From: JAIEPW01 sp964406035
GTDB lineage: Bacteria > Acidobacteriota > Terriglobia > Bryobacterales > Bryobacteraceae
DNA length: 64,000 nucleotides
NCBI GenBank assembly: GCA_964406035.1
Contig: CAYOQB010000005.1
Coordinates: 11,594-75,593 of the forward strand
Reading direction: 5' to 3'
The notes under the pieces were generated by a model. It ran no database searches. It had not been told where the DNA came from and worked only from the letters and a program-made list of their open reading frames with translations. Shown here piece by piece: positions 7,462 through 17,936 of the stretch (the first letter of the stretch is position 1; every line of letters starts with the position of its first letter). The translations under genes and the position numbers were made by a program.

Positions 7462-9207
7462 ATGAAGCAAACCGCGTGGCAATTCGTTTCTCCCTACCTG
7501 TGGCGCTATCGCGGCAGCTTTGCCCTCGGTCTCGGCGCACTGCTCGTCAAGGATCTGCTGTCCGCGGCCACGCCGCTGGTCATCCGCAACGGAATCGACA
7601 CGCTCACCGCCCGCTTTGACTGGAACGCCGTCTTACTGCTTGCCGGACTGCTGGTGCTCATCTCCGCCGCCAAGGGCGTGTTCCAGTACTGGATGCGGGT
7701 CATCATCATCGGCATCTCCCGCGACATCGAGTTCGACCTTCGCAATGACCTCTTCGCCCACCTGGTGCGGTTGGATCAGGCCTTCTACGGACGTTTTCGC
7801 ACCGGAGATCTGATGGCGCGCTCCACCAACGACCTGAATGCCGTGCGCATGATGATCGGACCCGGCGTGATGTACTGGTGCGAAACCTCGATTACCTTCG
7901 TGCTGGCCACCGCCGTGATGCTGTGGGTGGACTGGCCTCTGGCGCTGATCGCGCTCGCCCCCGCGCCGCTGGTCAGCTTCGCGGTGGTCTTCTTTGGGCA
8001 GCGCATCCACGACCGCTTCGAAAAAATCCAGCGCCAGTTTTCCGACATCTCCAGCCGCGTCCAGGAGAACCTCGCCGGCGTCCGGGTCGTGCGCGCGTAT
8101 TCGCAGGAGCAGGCCGAGATGCGCCACTTCGAGGTGCTGAATCGCGACTACATCCGGCAGAACCTGGGCCTCGCGAAAATTTCCGCGCTGTTCTACCCCC
8201 TGCTGCAGGCGCTGATCGGCGTGTCCTTTCTGCTGGTGTTGTGGGCCGGAGGCTACCGCCTGCTGGCCGGCAACATCTCGCTCGGCAGCTTCGTCATGTT
8301 CAACACCTACATGGGCATGCTCATCTGGCCCATGATCGGCATGGGCTGGGTGGTCAACCTGGTGCAGCGGGGCCAGGCGTCGCTGGGGCGCTTGCGCGAG
8401 TTGCTCGACGAACAGCCTTCCATCGCCGCGCCGGCGATCCCGGAAAAACTGGCGGCGCCGCCGCGCGGCGCCATCGAGTTCCGCGACGTCGAGGTCCGCT
8501 ATCCCGCGCGCCACGCCCTCGCGGGCATCCACCTGACCATCGCCGCCGGCAGCACGGTGGCCATCGTCGGCCATACCGGCAGCGGCAAATCGACCCTGGT
8601 CAGTCTCATTCCCCGTCTGCTCGACCCCACCTCCGGGCAGGTTCTGCTGGACGGTGTCGATCTGCGCAAGCTGGATCCGCTCGAGCTCCGCCGCCACATC
8701 GGCTACGTGCCGCAGGAGACCTTCCTGTTTTCCTCGACTCTGGCGGGAAATATTGCTTTCGGCGTACCCGGCGCCACCCGCCAGCAGATTCAGGGAGCTG
8801 CGCGGCTCGCCGGACTGGAGCCGGACCTCGAATCGCTGCCCAAGGGCCTCGACACCGTGATCGGCGAACGCGGCATCACCCTCTCCGGAGGCCAGAAGCA
8901 GCGAACCGCGATTGCCCGCGCCATCCTGCGCAATCCCGCGATCCTGATTCTTGATGATGCGCTCTCCGCCGTGGACACCCTGACCGAGGAACGCATTCTC
9001 ACCGCGCTCAGCTCCGTGATGCGCGGCCGCACCACCATCCTGATCTCACACCGCGTATCCACGGTGCGAAACGCCGAACGCATCATCGTGATCGAGCACG
9101 GCGTCGTGGCGGAGCAGGGCTCGCATGAAGAACTGGTCCGGCGCGGCGGCTACTACGCGGATCTGTACGCCAAGCAACTGCTCGAAGAAGAGCTCGAGTC
9201 GATTTAG
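7462..9207 (+). CDS. ABC exporter with fused membrane and ATPase domains (MsbA/MdlB type)
   Basis: A 581-residue half-transporter. Residues ~1-320 form a six-helix type I exporter domain (for example WNAVLLLAGLLVLISAAKG and WPMIGMGWVVNLV), and the C-terminal ~230 residues the ATPase. Visible motifs are Walker A GHTGSGKST near residue 370, Q-loop YVPQETFLFS, signature LSGGQKQR near 474, Walker B ILILDDALSAVD and the switch histidine in LISHRVSTV. It would work as a homodimer or heterodimer exporting a lipid or drug; given lpxC nearby, lipid A flipping is possible but unproven. The ATG at 7462 is chosen because it lies 4 bases after the preceding stop. It ends back to back with the convergent cytochrome gene. 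Confidence 0.93.
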   Translation: MKQTAWQFVSPYLWRYRGSFALGLGALLVKDLLSAATPLVIRNGIDTLTARFDWNAVLLLAGLLVLISAAKGVFQYWMRVIIIGISRDIEFDLRNDLFAHLVRLDQAFYGRFRTGDLMARSTNDLNAVRMMIGPGVMYWCETSITFVLATAVMLWVDWPLALIALAPAPLVSFAVVFFGQRIHDRFEKIQRQFSDISSRVQENLAGVRVVRAYSQEQAEMRHFEVLNRDYIRQNLGLAKISALFYPLLQALIGVSFLLVLWAGGYRLLAGNISLGSFVMFNTYMGMLIWPMIGMGWVVNLVQRGQASLGRLRELLDEQPSIAAPAIPEKLAAPPRGAIEFRDVEVRYPARHALAGIHLTIAAGSTVAIVGHTGSGKSTLVSLIPRLLDPTSGQVLLDGVDLRKLDPLELRRHIGYVPQETFLFSSTLAGNIAFGVPGATRQQIQGAARLAGLEPDLESLPKGLDTVIGERGITLSGGQKQRTAIARAILRNPAILILDDALSAVDTLTEERILTALSSVMRGRTTILISHRVSTVRNAERIIVIEHGVVAEQGSHEELVRRGGYYADLYAKQLLEEELESI

Positions 9208-9732
9208 CTACTTCAGGTCATCCGGCTTCACTTCGGTTCTGCTGCCCGTGGCCGCGAACCGCAGGAAGCCGATCAGATCCGCGAGTTCCTGATTGTTGTA
9301 CGACGCCGAAGTGGGCGGATGCTTCCACTTCGTGTTCGGCTTCACCTCATCGATGGCGCTCTTAGCGACTTTCTTCAATTCCGCTTTGTTGCCGGTGAGG
9401 TCGTACAGCAACACCTGATCGCCTTCCTCGCCCGCCTTCATCGCCGGGAAGGAACCCACGCCTTTTACCTTGTACTCGCGGACATACTCCGTCATGGTCA
9501 TTTGAATCGCGGTCACCAGACCTTTGGGGACCGCGGCCGATGCCAGGGTCCGCAGATCCGGACCGGCGGGAGTTCCGATGTCCTTGATTTGATGGCACGC
9601 GGCGCATGCGACGCCCTTGGGCGAGTTGAGGAATAACTCGCGGCCCCGTTGCGCCTGCGCGGGCAGGTCTTGCGCTCTCGCCGGGGCCGCCGCCCCCAAC
9701 CCCAGTGCCACCACAACAGCCAGCCGTAGCAT
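9208..9732 (-). CDS. Exported c-type cytochrome
   Basis: A 174-residue protein with a signal peptide (MLRLAVVVALGLGAAAPARAQ) and a single haem-binding motif CAACH (C43, C46, H47). It is therefore a periplasmic monohaem cytochrome c, an electron carrier or a subunit of an exported oxidoreductase. A possible methionine ligand is in SFPAMKAGEEG. The spacing GRELFLNSP before the haem site is usual for this class. No partner oxidase is adjacent; the stop codon abuts that of the convergent ABC exporter with no gap. Confidence 0.88.
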   Translation of the reverse strand: MLRLAVVVALGLGAAAPARAQDLPAQAQRGRELFLNSPKGVACAACHQIKDIGTPAGPDLRTLASAAVPKGLVTAIQMTMTEYVREYKVKGVGSFPAMKAGEEGDQVLLYDLTGNKAELKKVAKSAIDEVKPNTKWKHPPTSASYNNQELADLIGFLRFAATGSRTEVKPDDLK

Positions 9733-9840
9733 AACTTACCTCCAGCTCTCGGGATGCAATCGCGAGGCCGTCCGTAAGTTATTGAATCCGATCAGATTTT
9801 GTAACTCGAAATGAGCGAAATCACCCAGCTCGGCGGTCCC

Positions 9841-10641
9841 CTAGCGGGGCAATCGCAACTCCACTCCACGCTCTCCGTTCAGCCGCTGTGACAAGTCGCG
9901 ATCCACCAGCGCAAGCGATACGCGGTTGATCACCTGTTTGGGCGTGACGTAGTTCAGGGTGTCGCCTTCCACCCAGTAGGCGACCGCGGAGAGAACCGAA
10001 GAGTCGTTCAGCGCGATGAGGTAAATGACTGGTTTATCAGATGGTTGCGGGTCGCGAGCAGGCTCGGCGGCAGGGCTTGGCCGGGCTTCGTAGATGCGCA
10101 GGCCCCCCGCTCCGGGCTCCGGCAACCTGGCGTCGCTGTAGTCGCGCAACACCGGGTTCACCTGCTCCGGCCGGTAATTTTGGTTGATCACCACCACCGG
10201 CGGATTGGCCACCTGGACTGGTTGGGGAACCACCACGGTCTGTGGCTCATTCCAGCCCCAACCGAAGCCCCCGCCGATCGGGATCGGGACGTAAACCGGC
10301 AGGACGCCGCGGCGCTGGTTCCAGCCGAAACCCCCGCCGAAGCCGCCGCCCACGAAGCCGCCGCCGCGCCACGGATTGCCCTGAATGGTGCCGCTCAACT
10401 GCCTGGGGAAATTGAAGTTATGGATGGATGCACCGGGCGGAAGCGCGGCAATCGGCGTGCCTGGATTGACTATGCTGGGCACGAATCCGGGATGCACGGG
10501 CGCGCCAACAATCACCGGCGGGCGCGCGCCAACGCCGGGACCCGGTCCCATCGGCCGAGGCATCGGCCTCATGCCTCCTCCGCCGCGTTGCGCGAGCAAC
10601 GCCGTGCTGGCCAGAACCATCCAAGTAAGCAGACGAAACAT
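9841..10641 (-). CDS. Exported Gly/Pro-rich protein of unknown function
   Basis: A 266-residue protein with a signal peptide (MFRLLTWMVLASTALLAQ) followed by low-complexity sequence rich in Gly, Pro, Met and Arg, then repeated glycine blocks (GGGFVGGGFGGGFGW) and a compact C-terminal domain ending VYL-type strands (KPVIYLIALNDSSVLSAVAYW). The C-terminal region is the only part likely to be folded. The start is the ATG at 10641; an upstream in-frame start would put polar residues before the signal peptide. Convergent with nothing and divergent from secA. Function unknown. Confidence 0.7.
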   Translation of the reverse strand: MFRLLTWMVLASTALLAQRGGGGMRPMPRPMGPGPGVGARPPVIVGAPVHPGFVPSIVNPGTPIAALPPGASIHNFNFPRQLSGTIQGNPWRGGGFVGGGFGGGFGWNQRRGVLPVYVPIPIGGGFGWGWNEPQTVVVPQPVQVANPPVVVINQNYRPEQVNPVLRDYSDARLPEPGAGGLRIYEARPSPAAEPARDPQPSDKPVIYLIALNDSSVLSAVAYWVEGDTLNYVTPKQVINRVSLALVDRDLSQRLNGERGVELRLPR

Positions 10642-10747
10642 GGCGCAATCCACCCTCTAGTAGTTTAGGCGCAAAACGCGCGCGGAGGGATTCAAAAATC
10701 CGAAACGCGGCGGCCGCCCACCGGATTCGAAGCCGGGGCGCGGTAAC

Positions 10748-13575
<2,828 letters not shown>

Positions 13576-13591
<16 letters not shown>

Positions 13592-14493
13592 TCCTCTTAG
13601 CGGGCCTTTCGGCGCCGATTTTTGCCGCGATTTGGCCCGAAATGGCCGGCGATTACCGCCGCACGCAGGCGCGTCCGCTGGCGCCGGAGGACGCGGCGCT
13701 CTTCCAGGAACTCGGCTTCCAGGAAGGCGAATCCGCGGTCCTGCGGGGACCCGCCGGTTCCCTGGAAGTCCGCGCCTGGCGCTTTCAGGATTCCACCGGC
13801 GCCTATGCGGCCTCCCTGCTTTTGGGACGCGAGTTTCAACAGGCCGGGAACCACCTCATTCGCTTCGTCCCCGATCCTGGGCCCAAAACCCGGCAAGCGA
13901 TCGTCGATGCGCTGCAACCGCGTCGTCAGGCGCTGCCCGTCCTGCCCACTTATGTGCCTCGGCAGAATCTGGTAAAGGGCAGTGAACGCTATATTTTAGG
14001 ACCGATCGGGCTGGCCCGGGTGGAGCCCGGAATCCCGCCCGCGGAGGCCGGTTTCCACCTCGGCGGCGAAGCTCAGTTCGCGCGTTACAGCGCCGGGGGC
14101 AAGAGCTTCAACCTGTTGATCTTCAGTTACCCCACGCCGGGTATCGCGCGCGACCGGGCGGCCGCGTTTCAGAATCTGCCGGGTGCGCTGGTGCGGCGCA
14201 GCGGGACCATGGTGGGGGTGATTCGCGAACCCGCCGATCCGGCACTGGCTGCCCGTACCCTGGACCAGATCAATCAGGAGGTTACGGCGGTTTTCAACAG
14301 CGTACCTCCGGCGCCGGTGCCGGTGAAGGATGCCATGCACATGGTGCTGGCGGCGTTCGAACTCGCCGGGGTTCTCCTGGCCGCCTGCCTGGCCGCCGGA
14401 CTGATTTTCGCCCTGGTTCTGTTCACGGTCCGCCGCCGGGGCTACGTCTCCGGAGGCGAGGCCATGACTTCGCTCCACCTCCGCGACGAGTAG
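13576..14493 (+). CDS. Exported, C-terminally membrane-anchored protein of unknown function
   Basis: A 305-residue protein beginning MSRLLILLAGLSAPIFAAIWP, a signal peptide, and ending with one strong helix (AAFELAGVLLAACLAAGLIFALVLF with a short charged tail), so most of it is periplasmic. From memory, segments such as VRAWRFQDSTGAYAASLL and LLIFSYPTPGIARDRAAAF resemble a family of acidobacterial proteins labelled DUF6599; this was not checked. The start ATG 13576 overlaps the end of secA by 16 bases, so translation is likely coupled. A terminator follows at 14567-14587. Confidence 0.75.
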
Positions 14494-14566
14494 CCGAATC
14501 CGCCGCAAGACGTATCAGTAAGCCCTAAAGTTTGCCATCGCTTGCACTGGAATGGGGCGCCCGCCC

Positions 14567-14587
14567 AAGACCCCGGAAGGGGTTTTT
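14567..14587 (+). terminator. Rho-independent terminator of the secA transcript
   Basis: Stem ACCCC/GGGGT (extendable by A-T and G-T pairs) with the stable GNRA-type loop GGAA, followed by a run of T. It lies 73 bases after the gene that overlaps secA. Confidence 0.7.
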
Positions 14588-14672
14588 CCACAACGCGGTT
14601 TCAAAACGGGAATCGCATAAAGTGTTTCGGCAGAACGTCTTAAGAGCGCTTTTCGCGCGGCCAGATTTTCTC

Positions 14673-14701
14673 TTGACTTCATTTCTGGCAGACCCTAAGA
14701 T
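14673..14701 (+). promoter_or_regulatory. Near-consensus sigma-70 promoter
   Basis: TTGACT (14673-14678), spacer of exactly 17 bases, TAAGAT (14696-14701). It is one of the best promoter matches noticed in the intergenic regions. Transcription would start near 14708, directly before the structured RNA. Confidence 0.7.
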
Positions 14702-14707
14702 CCAATC

Positions 14708-14815
14708 ACACACAGATTTTGGCGGTTGCGAAACCGTCGGATCTGATTCTCCCATGAACATCACCCTGGTAGAACAGGGCGACAAAATGCTCACCTTCGG
14801 GTGAGCATTTTACTT
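14708..14815 (+). ncRNA. Predicted ~108-nt structured RNA (small RNA or 5' leader)
   Basis: Starting from the promoter just upstream, the transcript would fold into three hairpins. Hairpin 1 (14713-14745) pairs CAGAT with ATCTG and GGCGGTT with AACCGTC across a small internal loop, closed by a GCGA tetraloop. Hairpin 2 (14764-14779) is CCCTG/CAGGG with loop GTAGAA. Hairpin 3 (14784-14811) is a perfect 12-bp stem with a TTCG tetraloop ending in TTTT. A 16-codon frame (14754-14804, MNITLVEQGDKMLTFG) lies inside. It may be an independent small RNA, or a leader whose last hairpin attenuates the thioredoxin-fusion gene at 14829. I do not recognise it as a known riboswitch. Confidence 0.55.
14784..14811 (+). 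terminator. Perfect 12-bp hairpin with TTCG loop
   Basis: AAAATGCTCACC pairs without mismatch with GGTGAGCATTTT around a TTCG tetraloop. The A/T-rich base gives a terminator in both orientations, although the T run beyond the stem is short (TTTTACTTT). Confidence 0.75.
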
Positions 14816-14828
14816 TGGAATCAGACTC

Positions 14829-16331
14829 ATGGCACCCATAACACCCGCGCCGATGGCGCTACCTGACCTGAGGAGCGCCGGAGTACCGGCAGTCCTGTTC
14901 CTGTTCGAGACCGACTGTCCCACCTGCCGGCTGGCGAGCCCGTACCTGAGCCGCCTGGCCGAAGCAGCGGGGCCGCTGGCGCGCATTATCGGGTTGTCCC
15001 AGGACCCGGAAGACCCCACCGCCGCTTTCGCCCGCCAGACGGGCGCAAAATTCGAAATCTGGAGGGACGAGGGCTTCCCTTACTCCCGCGAGCTGGACCC
15101 CGGCTTCGTCCCCGCCTGGTATGTCTTCGACGCCAAAGGCCAGTTGATCCAGCATTGGGTGGGGTTCGACAAGGCCGAACTCAACACCGCCGCCGCCGGG
15201 CTCGGTTTGCCCGCGGTGGCCTCCGATTCCGACGGAAATCCGCCGTCCAAACCGGGCTGCACGTCGCGTCATCGCGAAGGTCCGGACGCGGGGGTGGGAG
15301 TGGAGACGGCTGTGCCAGAGGCGGGCCGGGCTTCGCAAATTGAACTGGCGCAAGGGGTTGACCCATGGGAGTATTGCCGGGACTGGGATCCCCTGCCGGT
15401 GGTGCCGCCGACCCGCGAACGGGTGGAGCGGATGATCGGAGACCGCGATCCGGGGGAGCTGATCGCGCTGGTCCCTCCCAATTTCGGGCCGGCGACGGTG
15501 GAGAAGATCGCGGCAAACGCCGTGATGGCGGGCTGCGATCCGGCGATGATGCGGGTGCTGATCCCGCTGATCCGGGCGGTTTGCGATGAGCGCTTCAATC
15601 TGCACGGCGTCCAGGCGACCACCCATTTCGCCTGCCCGCTAGTGATTCTGAACGGTCCCATCCGGACGGAGTTGGGGTTCGCCAGCGGGTCCAACGTGTT
15701 TTCGAACGTGGCCCGCGCGAATTCCACCCTCGGCCGGGCATTGCAACTGATTTTGAGCCTGATCGGCGGGGCGAAACCGGGTGAAATCGATATGTCGGCG
15801 CTGGGAAATCCAGGCAAATTCTCGTATGTGATCGCGGAAAACGAAGAACGGAGCCCGTGGACGCCGCTGGCTTCGGGGAACGCGATTACGCTGTTCGCCG
15901 GTGCTCCGCCGGCGGGTTTCAGCGAGCACCGGGCGCGCGACGCGAGAACGCTGCTGCGGGCGTTCACCAGGGTGCTGGAAACCACCTGGAGCCCGCGGCT
16001 CTGCGGCATGGTGGAGGCCTTTGTGGTGGTGTGTCCGGAACACGCGGCGACGCTCGCGCGTGACGGATTCTCAAAGGAGGACGTCCGGCAGCACCTGTTC
16101 GAGAACACCGGCGTGCCGCTGCGCGAGTTCGATGACGACGGCGAGGGAACGCAATTCCAGCAGCTCTATACCCGGGTGACGATCCGGGGCGCGGAGTGTT
16201 ACCGCAAGTTCGCCGCGCCGGAACAGATCCAGATCGTGGTGGCGGGTGGGACGGCGGGCAAGTTTTCCGCGGTCATATCAGGCTGGCAATCGGGGCCGCG
16301 CGGCAGCCAGAGCGTGACGTACCGAATCTAG
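14829..16331 (+). CDS. Thioredoxin-fold domain fused to a large uncharacterised domain
   Basis: A 500-residue protein without a signal peptide. Residues ~1-125 are thioredoxin-like with the redox motif DCPTC (C30, C33) and the following PAWYVFDAKGQLIQHWVG strands. A low-complexity linker (~126-175) leads to a ~310-residue domain with conserved-looking segments PLPVVPPTRERVERM, AANAVMAGCDPAMM, GVQATTHFACPLVILNGP, ANSTLGRALQLIL and NPGKFSYVIAENEE. I believe this second domain exists as a separate protein family of unknown reaction but cannot name it. A thiol or redox reaction is suggested only by the fusion. It lies directly behind the structured RNA and its stop overlaps that of convergent glgC by four bases (CTAG). 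Confidence 0.8.
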   Translation: MAPITPAPMALPDLRSAGVPAVLFLFETDCPTCRLASPYLSRLAEAAGPLARIIGLSQDPEDPTAAFARQTGAKFEIWRDEGFPYSRELDPGFVPAWYVFDAKGQLIQHWVGFDKAELNTAAAGLGLPAVASDSDGNPPSKPGCTSRHREGPDAGVGVETAVPEAGRASQIELAQGVDPWEYCRDWDPLPVVPPTRERVERMIGDRDPGELIALVPPNFGPATVEKIAANAVMAGCDPAMMRVLIPLIRAVCDERFNLHGVQATTHFACPLVILNGPIRTELGFASGSNVFSNVARANSTLGRALQLILSLIGGAKPGEIDMSALGNPGKFSYVIAENEERSPWTPLASGNAITLFAGAPPAGFSEHRARDARTLLRAFTRVLETTWSPRLCGMVEAFVVVCPEHAATLARDGFSKEDVRQHLFENTGVPLREFDDDGEGTQFQQLYTRVTIRGAECYRKFAAPEQIQIVVAGGTAGKFSAVISGWQSGPRGSQSVTYRI

Positions 16332-17605
16332 GCGAGCGCGGAGCGCGAGGCTGCCTCGGCCGACGCGGAACGGTTGGGCTTGCGAATCCAGCTTCCGCGC
16401 GGCGTCAGCACCGTGACGCCGCTCTCGGTGACGACGCAGCCCTGCTCGCGGTCGGCCACCGGATCGTAGCCGAGCGTGGTTCCGGGGGGAATCTGAACCC
16501 CGGCGGGCACGATGGTCCGGCGCAGGCGGGAGCGGCGGCCCACCTCGCACCCGGGCAGCAGGATCGAATCCTCCACCTCGGAGTAGCTGTGAACACGAAC
16601 CGCCGGTGAGAGCACGCTCCGCAGCACGCGGCCGCCGGACACAATACAGCCGGGAGCGACAATGGAATCGAGCGCGATGCCCATGCGCGTATCCGCCCCG
16701 GCGAAAACGAACTTCGCGGGCGGCTGTTGCGGCATCAGCGTGCGGACGGGCCAGTGCGTGTCGTAAAGGTTGAACTCCGGCGTCACGCTGACCAGGTCCA
16801 TGTTGGCTTCGAAGTAGGCGTCCAGGGTTCCGACGTCGCGCCAGTAACGGGAGCGCTTGTCGTTGAGATCGAAGAAGTCGTACGCCGCGACGCGGCAGTT
16901 CTCCAGGCACTTGGGCAGGATGTCCTTGCCGAAGTCGTGCGAGGAGGCGGGATCGGCGGCATCCTCGGTAAGAGCGCGGACCAGCGCTTCGGTGCGGAAC
17001 AAATAGATGCCCATGGAGGCGCTGATCATCTCCGGGTCGAAGACGCTGCGCACCGGAGTACCGTGGCGCGGCTTTTCCTCGAAGCCGCGGATGCGGTAAT
17101 CGGACGAGATGTCGCAGACGCCGAACTGGGGCGCCTCGCCGGGAGGCAACTGAATGGTGGAGATGGTGATGTCGGCGCCCTGCTGCTGATGCCAATCCAG
17201 CATGGCGCGATAATCCATCTTGTAGATGTGATCGCCGGAGAGGATGAGGGTCAGGGGGCAATCCTCGGCGACGATGCTTTCCAGGTTCTGATACACGGCG
17301 TCGGCGGTGCCCAGGTACCAGTTGTCGTGGACCCGCTTCATGGGCGGGATCACTTCAATGAACTCGCCGAGTTCGGTGCCGACGATGGACCAGCCCTCGC
17401 GGACATGGCGGTTGAGCTCCATGGCCTTGTACTGGGTCAGGATGAAGATCCGGCGCAGTCCGGAATTGATGCAATTGGAAAGAGTGAAATCGATGATGCG
17501 GTACATGCCGCCGAATGGCACGGCCGGCTTGGCGGTATGGATGGTTAACGGGTGCAGACGCTCACCCGCGCCGCCCGCGAGAAGGATGGTCAGGACCTGC
17601 TGCAA
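16328..17605 (-). CDS. glgC: Glucose-1-phosphate adenylyltransferase
   Basis: GlgC makes ADP-glucose from ATP and glucose 1-phosphate, the regulated step of bacterial glycogen synthesis. The 425-residue protein shows the nucleotide-binding start LLAGGAGERLHPLT, the AKPAVPFGGMYRIIDFTLSNC segment region typical of the family, and ILSGDHIYKMDY. The C-terminal third has the left-handed beta-helix pattern of hexapeptide repeats (for example SVLSPAVRVHSYSEVEDSIL). Translation starts at TTG 17605 with a good ribosome-binding site (GGAGGGG) upstream. No other glycogen gene is in the window. It is divergent from rpsU. Confidence 0.95.
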   Translation of the reverse strand: MQQVLTILLAGGAGERLHPLTIHTAKPAVPFGGMYRIIDFTLSNCINSGLRRIFILTQYKAMELNRHVREGWSIVGTELGEFIEVIPPMKRVHDNWYLGTADAVYQNLESIVAEDCPLTLILSGDHIYKMDYRAMLDWHQQQGADITISTIQLPPGEAPQFGVCDISSDYRIRGFEEKPRHGTPVRSVFDPEMISASMGIYLFRTEALVRALTEDAADPASSHDFGKDILPKCLENCRVAAYDFFDLNDKRSRYWRDVGTLDAYFEANMDLVSVTPEFNLYDTHWPVRTLMPQQPPAKFVFAGADTRMGIALDSIVAPGCIVSGGRVLRSVLSPAVRVHSYSEVEDSILLPGCEVGRRSRLRRTIVPAGVQIPPGTTLGYDPVADREQGCVVTESGVTVLTPRGSWIRKPNRSASAEAASRSALA

Positions 17606-17660
17606 TCCGCCCCTCCATTTCGGAACTTTGCTACCATGATCATAGCGCCAACAGGTTACG

Positions 17661-17669
17661 AGGAGGTGA
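17661..17669 (+). promoter_or_regulatory. Strong ribosome-binding site of rpsU
   Basis: AGGAGGTGA is a perfect anti-Shine-Dalgarno match, 7 bases before a TTG codon. It decides the otherwise unremarkable TTG start of the S21 gene. Confidence 0.85.
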
Positions 17670-17676
17670 GTTCGTT

Positions 17677-17874
17677 TTGGCGGAAGTGAATATTCAAGAC
17701 GGTGAGTCGCTTGAGAGCGCCTTGCGGCGGTTTAAGCGCAAGGTTCAGCAGGAAGACATCATCAAGGAAATCAAGCGGCACTCCTTCTACCTGAAGCCCG
17801 GCGAAAAGCGCCGGACCAAGGAAGCGCTGGCCCGCAAGCGGAATCGCAAGAAGCGCAGAAGCGACTCCGAGTAG
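17677..17874 (+). CDS. rpsU: 30S ribosomal protein S21
   Basis: A 65-residue, strongly basic protein matching bS21, which sits on the small subunit near the 3' end of 16S rRNA. Family features are the N-terminal VNIQDGESLESALRRFKR, RHSFYLKPGEKRR and the Arg/Lys-rich tail ARKRNRKKRR. The frame extends upstream, but the TTG at 17677 is chosen because of the perfect AGGAGGTGA before it and because mature S21 proteins begin at this point. A strong terminator follows 22 bases after the stop, so it is probably monocistronic. Confidence 0.95.
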   Translation: MAEVNIQDGESLESALRRFKRKVQQEDIIKEIKRHSFYLKPGEKRRTKEALARKRNRKKRRSDSE

Positions 17875-17896
17875 CACGAACCATCTCCAAGCAAGG

Positions 17897-17925
17897 AAAG
17901 GCAGGCTCCCCGGAGCCTGCCTTTT
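17897..17925 (+). terminator. Rho-independent terminator after rpsU
   Basis: AAAGGCAGGCTCC is followed after two bases by its exact complement GGAGCCTGCCTTTT. The A/T ends make it work in both directions, so it can also end the convergent gene at 17937. Confidence 0.9.
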
Positions 17926-17936
17926 CCACATAGCGG

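Larger units (their letters stand above)
14494..14828 (+). other. Intergenic region holding terminator, promoter and structured RNA
   Basis: This 335-base gap has no convincing protein gene. In order it contains a rho-independent terminator for the secA transcript (14567-14587), a near-consensus sigma-70 promoter (14673-14701), and three hairpins over the next ~105 bases, the last a 12-bp perfect stem with a TTCG loop. The start of the next gene is 18 bases beyond that last stem. Confidence 0.75.

Noticed and set aside
14532..14804. 90-codon open frame across the secA terminator and the structured RNA
   Set aside because: It contains a terminator and a promoter, has no ribosome-binding site, and its composition is not protein-like except for the last 17 codons.
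17518..17536. TGGCACG-type start of a sigma-54 promoter
   Set aside because: The -12 element (TTGCA) is not at the right spacing; other TGGCAC occurrences checked failed in the same way.
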